A stretch of 64,000 nt of DNA, taken from contig NZ_JAPEPW010000003.1 in NCBI RefSeq assembly GCF_026339955.1, positions 838,230 to 902,229 on the forward strand, given 5' to 3'. Source of the DNA: Streptomyces sp. NBC_01549. GTDB lineage: Bacteria > Actinomycetota > Actinomycetes > Streptomycetales > Streptomycetaceae. The notes under the pieces were generated by a model. It had not been told where the DNA came from and made no database searches. It saw only the letters and a program-made list of their open reading frames with translations. How positions within the stretch are numbered: the stretch's first letter is position 1; each line of letters starts with the position of its first letter. This document shows positions 46,068 through 54,685 of this stretch, in pieces. A program made the position numbers and the translations under genes.

Positions 46068-47281
46068 CGATGCCTTCCGCTGAGTCCACGCCGACGAGCC
46101 CGCCGAACCGGATCGCCCTCTACACACCCGAGTTCGCCGCCGACCCGCACGCCATGTACCGGCAGATGCGCCGCGCCCACGGCCCGCTCGTCCCCGTGGA
46201 GCTGGCTCCCGGTGTGCCCGCGACCCTGGTGATCGGCTACTACCAGGCCCGCCGCATCCTCAACGACCCGCTGCACTTCCCCGCCGACCCCCGGGCCTGG
46301 GAGAAGCTGATCCCCGCGTCATGCCCGGTGCGGCCGATGATGGAGTGGCGTCCCAACGCGCTGCGTTCCGGCGGCGCCGAGCACGCCCGCTACCGTGCCG
46401 CGAACACCACCGCCATCGACGCGGTCGACCAGCACGAGTTGCGGGCCCTCGTCGAGAAGGTCGCCTCCAGTGCCATCGGTGAATTCCGCGCGGCGGGCGA
46501 GGCCGATCTGCTCATCCAGTACTCGTTCCCCATCGCCTTCCGCGTCCTCAGCGCGCTGCTGGGCTGCCCGGACGAGATCGGCCGACGCATCGCCGACGGC
46601 AGTGTGAAGATCCTCGAGACCACCGACGCCGAACGCGGCAACCAGATCCTCGACCAGGCCGTCCTCGACCTCGTGGCCCTGCGCCGACAGCACCCCGGTG
46701 ACGACATCACCTCCCGGCTTATCGCCCACCCCGCGCACCTCACCGAAGAGGAGCTGGGCCACCAGCTCACCACGCTCTACGGCGCGGGGATCGGGCCGCT
46801 GACCAACCTGATCAGCAACACCATCCTGAAGATCCTCACCGACGAGGAGCTCTCCGCCGACCTGCACGCCGGGCTGTCCACGGTGCGCGACGCCCTGGAC
46901 ACCGTGCTGTACACCGACCCGCCCATGGCGAACTTCTGCGTCTCGTATCCGCCGTATCCGATCGACGTGGACGGGGTGCTCCTGCCCGCCGACCAGCCGG
47001 TCGTGATCTCCATGGCGGCCGCCAACAACGACCCGGCCCTCACCGAGGGCGTATCCGAGGGCCGCCTCACGGGCAACCGCGCCCACCTCGCCTGGAGCGT
47101 CGGCCCGCACACCTGTCCCGCCCGCTCGCATGCCTACCTCATCGCGGAGACCGCGGTCACCTATCTCCTCGACGCGCTGCCCGAGACGGACCTCGCCCGC
47201 CCCGTCACCGAGCTCACGTGGCGCCCCGGCCCGTTCGACCGTGCCCTGGAAGCCCTGCCCGTCGTATTTCCCGCACGCTAA
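46064..47281 (+). CDS. Cytochrome P450, CYP157-like, without ExxR
   Basis: The 405-residue protein starts at ATG 46064. Its heme loop reads WSVGPHTCPARSHAYLIAE, with Cys351 as iron ligand. The I-helix reads LYGAGIGPLTN and lacks the usual acid/Thr pair. Where nearly all P450s have ExxR in the K-helix, this one has Asp279-Thr-Val-Leu-Tyr283. CYP157 proteins of Streptomyces conservons are known to lack ExxR and to pair with CYP154, which matches the next gene. Catalysis is therefore uncertain; a regulatory or partner role is possible. It is translationally coupled to the GTPase gene. Confidence 0.9.
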   Translation: MTMPSAESTPTSPPNRIALYTPEFAADPHAMYRQMRRAHGPLVPVELAPGVPATLVIGYYQARRILNDPLHFPADPRAWEKLIPASCPVRPMMEWRPNALRSGGAEHARYRAANTTAIDAVDQHELRALVEKVASSAIGEFRAAGEADLLIQYSFPIAFRVLSALLGCPDEIGRRIADGSVKILETTDAERGNQILDQAVLDLVALRRQHPGDDITSRLIAHPAHLTEEELGHQLTTLYGAGIGPLTNLISNTILKILTDEELSADLHAGLSTVRDALDTVLYTDPPMANFCVSYPPYPIDVDGVLLPADQPVVISMAAANNDPALTEGVSEGRLTGNRAHLAWSVGPHTCPARSHAYLIAETAVTYLLDALPETDLARPVTELTWRPGPFDRALEALPVVFPAR

Positions 47282-47290
47282 GGAGCCGCC

Positions 47291-48514
47291 ATGGCCCAGC
47301 AGCCTCCGCTCGTCCTCGATCCCACGGGTGCCGACCACCACGCGGAGCACCGTGCCCTGCGCGCCCGCGGCCCGGCCACCCGGGTGGACGTACTCGGCGT
47401 GGAAGCCTGGTCGGTGACCGACCCCGTTCTGCTCAAACAGCTGCTCACCAGCACCGACGTCTCCAAGGACGCCCGCGCGCACTGGCCCGGCTTCGAGCAG
47501 GCGGTCAGCACCTGGCCACTCGCCCTGTGGGTCGCGGTGGAGAACATGTTCACCGCGTACGGCCCCAAGCACCGCAGGCTGCGCCAGATGGTGGCACCAG
47601 CCTTCAGTTCCCGCCGCATCGCCGCCATGAAGCCGACCGTCGAGGAGATGGTGACCCGGCTGGTGGACCGCCTCGCGTCGCTCCCCGCGCAGGAGCCGGT
47701 CGATCTGCGCCAAGAACTCGCCTACCCGCTGCCCATCGGGGTGATCAGCCACCTCATGGGTGTGCCGGAGAGCCAGCGGGGCGACTTCCGCGTCGTCGTG
47801 GACGGTGTCTTCGACACCACGCTGAGCCCCGCGGAGGCACAGACCAACACCGCCCGTGTGTACGGGCACCTGGACGAGCTCATCGCCGCAAAGCGCAGCG
47901 TCCCGGGCGACGACATGACGTCCCTGCTGATCGCCGCGCGGGACGACGAGGGCGACGGCGCCCGCCTCGGGCCCGACGAGCTGCGCGACACAATGCTGCT
48001 GATGATCAGCGCCGGGTACGAGACCACCGTCAACGTGATCGACCAGGCCGTGTACACCCTGCTGACCCGTCCCGACCAACTGGAGTTGGTCCGCAAGGGG
48101 GCGGTCACCTGGGAGGACGTAGTCGAGGAGACGCTGCGCCACGAACCCGCCGTGAAGCACCTGCCGCTTCGGTACGCCGTCACGGACATCCCTCTGCCCG
48201 ACGGGCAGACCATCGCCCGCGGTGAGGCGATCCTCACCTCCTACGCGGCGGCCAACCGTCACCCCGACTGGCACAGCGACGCCGACACGTTCGACGCGGC
48301 CCGCACGGTCAAGGACCACCTCGCCTTCGGCCACGGCGTCCACTTCTGCCTCGGCGCACCCCTCGCCCGCCTCGAGGTCACCCTCGTGCTCCAGAGCCTC
48401 TTCGACCGCTTCCCCGGCATCCGCCTCGCCGAGCCGGCCGGTGAACTTCGGCCCGTCGGCTCCCTGATCAGCAACGGCCACCAGCGACTCCCGGTGCATC
48501 TCCACACCCACTGA
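47291..48514 (+). CDS. Cytochrome P450, CYP154-like
   Basis: The 407-residue protein starts at ATG 47291 after AAGGAG. All catalytic markers are present: I-helix ISAGYETTVN (241-246 core), K-helix Glu280-Thr-Leu-Arg283 and heme loop AFGHGVHFCLGAPLARLE with Cys353. CYP154 enzymes hydroxylate steroids and other cyclic substrates in vitro, but their natural substrates are largely unknown. It lies nine bases after the CYP157-like gene and closes the conservon. No ferredoxin or reductase gene is nearby, so electrons must come from elsewhere in the genome. Confidence 0.92.
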   Translation: MAQQPPLVLDPTGADHHAEHRALRARGPATRVDVLGVEAWSVTDPVLLKQLLTSTDVSKDARAHWPGFEQAVSTWPLALWVAVENMFTAYGPKHRRLRQMVAPAFSSRRIAAMKPTVEEMVTRLVDRLASLPAQEPVDLRQELAYPLPIGVISHLMGVPESQRGDFRVVVDGVFDTTLSPAEAQTNTARVYGHLDELIAAKRSVPGDDMTSLLIAARDDEGDGARLGPDELRDTMLLMISAGYETTVNVIDQAVYTLLTRPDQLELVRKGAVTWEDVVEETLRHEPAVKHLPLRYAVTDIPLPDGQTIARGEAILTSYAAANRHPDWHSDADTFDAARTVKDHLAFGHGVHFCLGAPLARLEVTLVLQSLFDRFPGIRLAEPAGELRPVGSLISNGHQRLPVHLHTH

Positions 48515-48800
48515 GCACCTGCCCTCGCGCAAGCCGGCCCGTCGAACGTCCACGCTCGCGCCCGCACGGGCGGGGCCCCTGCGCCTGACCGGGTACGCCG
48601 TCCGTCTGCAGGCCACCGCGTCGGACGTCAACCACCGGTCAGGCGCGGCCCCTTCCTCTGTGCTGCCCGGTCAGGATTGCCTGGCTGCACGGCTTCCGTC
48701 GCCCGCGCATCCGATGGGAAAGCCGCGACGTGACGCTCCCCCTTTGACCTGGACAGCCTGATACTGGGACGGAAGGTCCCGGAGGAAGCAGTCACAGGTA

Positions 48801-49106
48801 GTGAGCAAGAAGAGCAATACGAGCAAGCGGTACACGGCGGAGTTCAAGCGGGATGCCGTCGCGCTGGCGTTGTCGTCGGACAAGACGGTCACCGAGGTCG
48901 CCCGGGACCTGGGGGTGAGTCCGGAGGGTCTGCGTGGCTGGGTGAAGCAGGCCAAGGCCGATCGGGGCGAGGGGCCTGCCGGGGCTCTGACCAGCGCCGA
49001 GCGGGAAGAACTCGCCCAACTGCGGCGCAAGGTCCGCGAGCTGGAGAAGACGGTCGACATCCTGGGAAAAGCGACCGCCTTCTTCGCGCAGGACAAGATG
49101 AGGTAG
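48801..49106 (+). CDS. IS3-family OrfA (HTH protein)
   Basis: The 101-residue protein starts at GTG 48801. It has a helix-turn-helix (SKRYTAEFKRDAVALALSSD, TVTEVARDLGVSPEGLRGWV) and a C-terminal leucine zipper (EELAQLRRKVRELEKTVDIL). In IS3 elements OrfA is fused to OrfB by programmed frameshifting to make the transposase. This copy looks intact, but its OrfB is broken, so no active transposase is expected. Confidence 0.9.
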   Translation: MSKKSNTSKRYTAEFKRDAVALALSSDKTVTEVARDLGVSPEGLRGWVKQAKADRGEGPAGALTSAEREELAQLRRKVRELEKTVDILGKATAFFAQDKMR

Positions 49107-49108
49107 AC

Positions 49109-49917
49109 ACCGCCGCGCGGTGCCGCTTCATCGACGCGGAGAAGGCATCGGACGGCCGTCTTGCAGGTCACAGCGTGGCGCTGCTGTGCCGTGCACTGGG
49201 AGTGCCCGCGCTCTACCTACTACGCGCACCGGGCGGCCGCGTCGGCGCGGCGGGCCGCACGGCGCGAGGAGGAGCGCCTCGTGGACGAGATCCGCGTGCT
49301 CCACGCCGGATCACGCGGCGCCTACGGAGCCCCGCGGATTCACGCCGCCCTGCGGCGGACCGGGCGGGCGGTGAACCCGAAGAAGGTCGAGCGGCTGATG
49401 CGCAAGCACCGGATCGTCGGGATCACCCGCCGTCGGCGTCGGGGCCTGACCCGGCAGGCAAAGCGGGCGGTGTTCGCCGCCGACCTGATCGGCCGGGACT
49501 TCACCGCACCCCGCCCCGGGATGCGGCTGGTTGGTGACATGACCGAACTCGTCACTCTGGAAGGGAAGTTGTATCTGGCGACCTGCATCGATCTCGCGAC
49601 GCGGGAGGTGATCGGCTGGGCGATGGCCGGCCACCACCGCGCCGAGCTGCCGGTCGCTGCCCTGCGGATGGCGGCCGGACGCGGTGGCCTGGAGGGCGAC
49701 TGCATCATGCACACCGACCGCGGCAGCGAATACACAAGTGACGAATTCCGAGCCGAGATACGCCAGTTGCGCATGAGGCAGTCGATGGGACGTGTCGGCT
49801 CTTGTTACGATAACGCTGCTGCGGAAAGCTGGTTCGCCGTCCTCAAAGCGGAGATCGGTACCACCGTCTGGGAGACCCGCGAGGCTGCCCGGGCCGACGT
49901 CTTCCGCTACATCGAGA
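49109..49917 (+). pseudogene. IS3-family OrfB, frameshifted and interrupted
   Basis: The N-terminus reads RFIDAEKASDGRLAGHSVAL in one frame and shifts near 49205 into RSTYYAHRAAA in another. The catalytic core is complete: LVGDMTELVTLEGKLYLATC (first Asp), DCIMHTDRGSEYTSDEF (second Asp) and GSCYDNAAAESWFAVLKAE (Glu). At 49917 the IS1182 element interrupts it after FRYIE. The remaining tail lies at 50885-50995. Confidence 0.87.
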
Positions 49918-50044
49918 GACCCTGTTGCCCAATTCGAGGGAATTTGCGTCGATCACTCGGTCGGAGGCAGGCGGCGAGACGGATCCTGCTGGTCAGGGGC
50001 GCGTGAATGGGGTCGCCCTACGACAGGGGGTGGCGGCTGTGTCG

Positions 50045-50455
50045 ATGGGATCGGCTTCTGTCGGTGTTCCGGATGGAACGAGTGCGGTCGCACATGCTGC
50101 GTTCCCGAAGGGGTGTCTTGCAATGCGGATCCGTGACCAACTCGGGTCAGTCTTCTCGAACGAGGAGTTCCGCGAGGCGTTCGGAGGCCGCGGCCGGCCT
50201 GGCATCTCGCCCGGACAGCTCGCCCTGGTAAGCGTGCTGCAATTCGTTGAGAACCTGACGGACCGACAGGCAGCGCACGCGGTGCGGGCCAGGATCGACG
50301 TGAAGTACCTGCTGGGACTGGAGCTCACCGATCCCGGCTTCGACTTCACGGTGCTGACCGGGTTCCGGCAACGGCTGCTGGACCACGGCCTGGAGGAGCG
50401 GGTGCTGGACCTGCTGCTGGAGCGCCTGGCCGGTCAGGGCCTGGTCAGCGCCGGA
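50045..50455 (+). pseudogene. IS1182-family transposase, N-terminal part
   Basis: The frame reads AAFPKGCLAMRIRDQLGSVF, GISPGQLALVSVLQFVENLT and RQAAHAVRARIDVKYLLGLE, then FRQRLLDHGLEERVLDLLLE, the N-terminal DUF772-type domain of IS1182 transposases. Homology stops at GLVSAGG near 50455, just before the catalytic core. The next part is replaced by unrecognised DNA and the intron end. Confidence 0.85.
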
Positions 50456-50609
50456 GGGGATCACCCGCAAGGCGATCGTCATCACCGGGCCGGGCAAGCC
50501 GGACGAACCACCCGCCCAACTCCTGCACGCCCACTGCCGACGACAGCTCATCGCCGACACCGGCAATGGGACCGTACTTCTGCCTGCCAGTGAGCCATAG
50601 GGCCTGCTT

Positions 50610-50685
50610 GAGCCGTGTGCGGGGCCAACCCGCCCGCACGGTTCTTAGGGGGCGGCGGCGCGGCAACGCGCCGCCGCTACCCGAC
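50610..50685 (+). ncRNA. Group II intron 3' end (domains V and VI)
   Basis: Domain V reads GAGCCGTGTGCGGG, a short loop GCCA and ACCCGCCCGCACGGTTC (50610-50644), the hallmark catalytic hairpin with its AGC start. Domain VI follows as a long GC stem, GGCGGCGGCGCG against CGCGCCGCCGC with a GCAA-type loop. It ends in TACCCGAC, with a candidate branch-point A at 50679 and the 3' splice site after 50685. The downstream exon is the IS1182 transposase C-terminus. The intron 5' part and its reverse transcriptase are missing. Confidence 0.8.
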
Positions 50686-50872
50686 AAGCCGTCGCCGTCG
50701 GCGGTATGCGCCGCACCCGCTATCGCGGCCTAGCCAAAACACACCTCGGCCATGTCCTGACAGCCACTGCAGTCAACTTGATCCGGCTCGACGCCTGGTG
50801 GACCGGCACCCCGCTCGCCCAGACCAGAACCTCCCGGCTCGCGGCCCTCGAACTCGCCACATGGACCAATTG
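50686..50872 (+). pseudogene. IS1182-family transposase, C-terminal part
   Basis: The sequence directly after the intron end reads QAVAVGGMRRTRYRGLAKTH, then LTATAVNLIRLDAWWTGTPL and RTSRLAALELA, the usual end of IS1182 transposases. Together with 50045-50455 it shows that the catalytic core of the gene has been deleted around the intron. Confidence 0.82.
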
Positions 50873-50884
50873 GGCAACAGGGTC

Positions 50885-50995
50885 ATCGAGATCGAGTACA
50901 ACCGCAGCCGACTCCGCAGGCATCCCGAGTACGGCTACGTCACCCCGCTCGAAACGAGGACCTTGCTCAGGCAGGACCTCACCCCCGCAGCGTAA
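50885..50995 (+). pseudogene. IS3-family OrfB, C-terminal tail
   Basis: The frame resumes with EIEYNRSRLRRHPEYGYVTP and LETRTLLRQDLTPAA, the normal OrfB ending, directly after the second copy of the ATCGAGA duplication. It proves that the IS1182 relic split a once-complete IS3 element. Confidence 0.87.
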
Positions 50996-51017
50996 ACACC
51001 CGCTGTCCAGGCCCCGA

Positions 51018-51550
51018 GGGAACTTCAGCCAGCCATCGCGCCGCTCCTATGCCTCCGGAATATCCACCGGGTCGGCGGTAGCTCCTGGCCCCGCGACACC
51101 GGATCGTCCAGCATGAAGCGCGCGGCACTTGTGGGTGCGCCTTGAAGCACTCAGTGCCGGAACATGCGCTATCGGCTCGGCTTCGCTGTCTGCGCCCTAC
51201 GCCAGGTCCGCCGTCGGCGCCACCCAGTGGCGACCGAGCGTCTTCGTGGATGTGAGGCTCGGTCGGTGCAAGGCCCTCTCCATGTTCGTTGGCGATACGG
51301 CGCGTGACACCGCGCGCTTGGGCTTCCCGATCCCGGGCTGGTGTCCCGCACTCGGCCGACGGCCGGTAAGCCCCAACCTGTTGGTTCACTCCTGCGGTGC
51401 CTGTGAACGCGCCGTGCTTCGCACCGTTCGCGCGGTGACCGGGCACAGAAATATCCGTCAATCAATTCTTGCGCAAGCATAAGTTGAGTGCTTGACTAAA
51501 CAGGTGGGTGCTTACTCGAGCGCCATCCGTTCAGGCGTGAGGAGATCGAC
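51018..51550. other. Gene-free stretch after the IS3 element
   Basis: No supported gene. A plus-strand frame at 51129-51480 has no domain or good start. The last 60 bp (ending in GAGGAGATCGAC) provide the ribosome site and probably the promoter of the YciI-like gene. Confidence 0.45.
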
Positions 51551-51949
51551 GTGACCGAAGTTGAACCGACCGTCGAGCCGGTGCCGACGAGCGACGACCT
51601 TGTTGCGCTCAGCCAGCGGCATCACTTGCTGTGCATGCCCATGTTCGTCATGTCCACCTTCCCCGCTGACGTGGGCATGGCAGCGGTGATGGAGGCAGTC
51701 CAGGCGCATCTGGACTACTGGGCCAAGTTGGAGGAAGAGAGTGTTATGTTCGCCGGCGGCCCGATGCTGTCCGAGGTCGGCTCTGACCCGTGGTCGGGCC
51801 ACGGCATGATCATCTTCACGGCGCAGTCACTCGCCGCGGCGCACGCCATCGCCGAGGCGGATCCGATGCACGCGAGCGGCGCCCGGCAATACGAGCTGCG
51901 TCCGTGGCTGCTCAATCACGTAGTCGTCCCTGACGGGGCGAAGTCCTGA
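51551..51949 (+). CDS. YciI-like protein
   Basis: The 132-residue protein starts at GTG 51551, with GAGGAG six bases upstream. It follows the YciI ferredoxin-like pattern: HHLLCMPMFVMSTFPADVGM, QAHLDYWAKLEEESVMFAGG (the usual H-x-x-Y/W region), GHGMIIFTAQSLAAAHAIAE and ADPMHASGARQYELRPW. YciI proteins have a His/Asp pair; here His53-region and Asp near 104 could serve. Relatives act in catabolic dehalogenation or are of unknown role. It is a single gene without co-directional partners nearby. Confidence 0.82.
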   Translation: MTEVEPTVEPVPTSDDLVALSQRHHLLCMPMFVMSTFPADVGMAAVMEAVQAHLDYWAKLEEESVMFAGGPMLSEVGSDPWSGHGMIIFTAQSLAAAHAIAEADPMHASGARQYELRPWLLNHVVVPDGAKS

Positions 51950-52673
51950 CGGATGTTTCCACCTCACTGGCCCGTCACGGGGGTTGCGGTTGGCTCAGCA
52001 AGATCGAACGCTGAGTCGTCCGGGATTCGGGCTCAAGCCGGTGCAGATGGCAGCCGACGAGGTGGAAGACGTGCCGGCCGTCGAGGTGCTCGTCCTCCTG
52101 TGCCCTTGCCCTCGAAGCTGTGCGGGACCGTCGTATCACGAAGACCCGCAGGCGTGTCACCAACACGGCAGCCCTCCCACTCGGCCCGGCATCGACGGGG
52201 ACAGTCCGGCCCGTCCGGCCCAGCTCAGGCGAGGCGAGCATCCGACGGGATGCGAGCTCGCCGTGCCTGGCTGTGTCGTCCCTGACAAGAAGGGCCACCC
52301 TGGAGCACACGCTGCTTTCTGACCGCCCCTCACCAAGCAGTCGCCGTCGGCTACGGCTTCACCCGTGCCACCCTGTTGATTTGGCCCCCGATGAGCCGGG
52401 CGGACGGACCAGACGATGCGAACCGGGGCACGTACGTGCGGGCCCCGGAGCGGGACGCGTGCTGCCGGAAGAGGCCGGCGAGCAGCCCTGCGGCCGCAGC
52501 GACTTCGGCCACCCGCACGGCGTGGGCACGGGCCGTCGCACTGGCCGCGGGTCGGTGCTCCGGTGAACCGGCCGAGGGGGTGAAGGGTCTTTGGGGTCAC
52601 ATGGCGTTCCCGAAAGTCTCCTGTCGCGCCCGTGGAGGCTTCCGGGGCTCGAGTACGTGGCTACGCTGCCGGG
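51950..52673. other. Gene-free stretch upstream of the beta-helix protein
   Basis: About 720 bp in which no frame shows a domain or a good start site on either strand. I see no IS end or repeat. Confidence 0.45.
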
Positions 52674-54173
52674 ATGCATCCCATTTCCTTCGGCAAAGTT
52701 TCCAGGGTGCCTCGTTCGCTCAGCGTCCATCGCGCAGGCACCCTCCCGGCCGCTCGCCGCAGGTCCGGAAGCTTCCGCCGCTTTCTCACCGTCGCCGCTG
52801 CCACCGTGCTCGTCGGCGGCCCGGGACTCGCCTACGGGGCACCCGGGAATACGCCCGCGACCGTGCAGAAGAGCCCTGGATGCATCGCGTCCGGTACCGA
52901 GGAAGCCATCAACGCCGCGCTCGTCGGAGAGGGCGCCCAGGCGGTCCTGTGCCCGGGGGCGGTCTTCTCGCTGCACCATGAGGTCAGGTTCACCGCCCCG
53001 CGTCAGCAGCTCTACACGCAGGGTCGTCCCACCGGCGCGTCCCGGGCGGTTCTCCGGGTGGCCGACGCGTCGCTGACGAACGCGGTGATGGGCTACTACC
53101 AGGAGGGTGCGGCCGTCCGGAATATCGAGGTCGACGGAGACCGCGACCGACTGGGGTGGGCCCAGGGCGGAGCGCTGGTGGAGATGGGTGGCACCAACAA
53201 CCAGGTGGTGGAGGGCGTGTACGTCCACGACACCAGGTCCTGGTCGGGCATTCACTTCGCCGGGGGGAAAATTCACGACTCGACGCCGACATGCCAGAAC
53301 GGACGGATCGTAGACAACACCGTCGGCCCTTCGGGCTCGGACAAGGACCGGAAATGGGCCGACGGGATCTCACTTGACTGCGGTCACAGCCTGGTGGAAG
53401 ACAACACCGTCACCGATGCCACCGACGGCGGCATCGTCATCTTCGGTGCTCCCGGCTCGACCATCCAGCACAACACCGTCACCGCCCGGACGCGCACTCT
53501 GCTGGGTGGCATCAACATGGTCGACTACTACCCCACCGACGGCAACTACACCGGCACCGTGGTCCGGGACAACACCATCGACGCCAAGGGCGCGTTCATC
53601 AAGGTGGGCATCGCCATGGGCTCGCAGGTGTGGGACTGCCCCACCGACACCGTGTACGGCGGCACGGTGAAGGACAACACCCTGACCGGAGCGCACTTCG
53701 GGTACGGCTACGCGGCCAGTGGCGTGCGGGACTGGACCGTGACCGGCAACAAGGACCAGGCGCAGCACGTGGGTGTGGCCGGTGACGGTTGCGGAGGGCA
53801 CAACTCTCAGCCCGCCGGGTTCCAATTCGACGCCCGGGCAGGGAACTTCCAATCGGAGTTCCGGCCTGCGACCCTCCACTATCTCCTGGGCGTGACGGAA
53901 GGACCGGCTTCTCCTGCCAAGTCCTCCGCAACTCCGGCGAGCCGCGCGGCGGAGCCGACCACGAACGGTGGTGCCGCCCCACTCTCGACACCGACAACCA
54001 GGGCCTCCGGCGGCACCGCGTCCGGTCTGGCCGCACAGTCGGCCAAGTCTCCCCTGGCCGAGACTGGTGCCTCGGGCAATCTTGGTGTCATGTTCCTCGG
54101 GGCTGCGGCGTTTCTGGGCGTGGGCGCCGGACTGTGGCTGACGGCTCGCAAACGACGTACGTCCGCCTCTTGA
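52674..54173 (+). CDS. Sortase-anchored right-handed beta-helix protein (LAETG)
   Basis: The 499-residue precursor begins at ATG 52674; a GTG at 52632 is possible. A long signal peptide (RRFLTVAAATVLVGGPGLAY) is followed by parallel beta-helix coils with repeated NNxV/DNTV motifs: NNQVVEGVYVHDTRSWSGIH, NGRIVDNTVGPSG, HSLVEDNTVTDATDGGIVIF and GTVVRDNTIDAKG. A Thr/Ala/Ser-rich spacer leads to LAETG at about 461-465, a hydrophobic helix and a KRR tail. LAxTG motifs are cut by class E sortases in Streptomyces, so the protein should be linked to the cell wall. Beta-helix proteins often bind or cut polysaccharides; no catalytic site is evident. Confidence 0.88.
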   Translation: MHPISFGKVSRVPRSLSVHRAGTLPAARRRSGSFRRFLTVAAATVLVGGPGLAYGAPGNTPATVQKSPGCIASGTEEAINAALVGEGAQAVLCPGAVFSLHHEVRFTAPRQQLYTQGRPTGASRAVLRVADASLTNAVMGYYQEGAAVRNIEVDGDRDRLGWAQGGALVEMGGTNNQVVEGVYVHDTRSWSGIHFAGGKIHDSTPTCQNGRIVDNTVGPSGSDKDRKWADGISLDCGHSLVEDNTVTDATDGGIVIFGAPGSTIQHNTVTARTRTLLGGINMVDYYPTDGNYTGTVVRDNTIDAKGAFIKVGIAMGSQVWDCPTDTVYGGTVKDNTLTGAHFGYGYAASGVRDWTVTGNKDQAQHVGVAGDGCGGHNSQPAGFQFDARAGNFQSEFRPATLHYLLGVTEGPASPAKSSATPASRAAEPTTNGGAAPLSTPTTRASGGTASGLAAQSAKSPLAETGASGNLGVMFLGAAAFLGVGAGLWLTARKRRTSAS

Positions 54174-54685
54174 ACCTACCCTTCACCCGGCACGAGAAGA
54201 CCCCGCGGGTCCGGGGGTGCCCTGCCCGGAACCGCGGGTAGGCCCTGGCAGTCGGCGGCTGTCTGGGTGGTGCAGCTGTTGAGCGGCAGCGCGGACCAGG
54301 GGCAGTCGGCTGGCTGCGGCTAGAGGTGAGTACCAGCCCCAGTAATTTGCCGAGCGACCTCACTAACCATCACTGCATCGCAATCCAGATGTAGTTAACT
54401 CGCACGTAGATGTGCACTAAGGCCCCGATGACCTCAGCGGCTACGTGCGGATCTATGAGGTCGCCGAGCGGATCCGCTGCAGCGCATGGCTCTAACTGAA
54501 GTTGCCGGCTGTCCGGGGCGCCCGGGATCTACCCGTACGGCGCCCGTCAGCGGGATTGCTGCATGGGCATGACCACCCCTCACTCTCGGCCTGCTCGCCG
54601 GCTACCCGGCCCGTTCCGTCGCTTCCCTGGAAACACCTGATACGCCGTCGCCTCTCAACGACGAGCAGAACAAGGGACGATCACC
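54174..54685. other. Gene-free stretch upstream of the sugar-binding lipoprotein
   Basis: About 510 bp without a supported gene. A short frame near 54442 reads YVRIYEVAERIRCSAWL and resembles the start of an excisionase-type HTH, but it stops at once and has no start site. Confidence 0.45.

Larger units (their letters stand above)
49918..50884 (+). mobile_element. IS1182-family relic with 7-bp target duplication, inside IS3
   Basis: Inverted repeats GACCCTGTTGCCCAATT (49918-49934) and AATTGGGCAACAGGGTC (50868-50884) are perfect over 17 bases. ATCGAGA flanks both ends (49911-49917 and 50885-50891). The element is only 967 bp because most of its transposase is missing; the gap contains a group II intron 3' end. 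It sits in the catalytic tail of the IS3 OrfB. Confidence 0.9.
48745..51017 (+). mobile_element. IS3-family element interrupted by an IS1182 relic
   Basis: The approximate ends are GACCTGGACAGC near 48747 and its counterpart GCTGTCCAGGCC near 51002, which share ten bases in inverted orientation. The element holds OrfA (48801-49106), a frameshifted OrfB (49109-49917) and, after a 967-bp insertion, the OrfB tail (50885-50995). Exact ends and target duplication were not resolved. Confidence 0.7.

Noticed and set aside
46319..48631. 770-codon minus-strand open frame over the conservon P450 genes
   Set aside because: It is antisense to two clear P450 genes, has no recognisable domain and follows from high GC at third codon positions.
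51129..51482. 117-codon plus-strand open frame
   Set aside because: There is no convincing start, domain or codon pattern; it may be chance.
54442..54500. Excisionase-like HTH start (YEVAERIRCS)
   Set aside because: It stops after about 17 codons without a start or a downstream integrase; too short to support.
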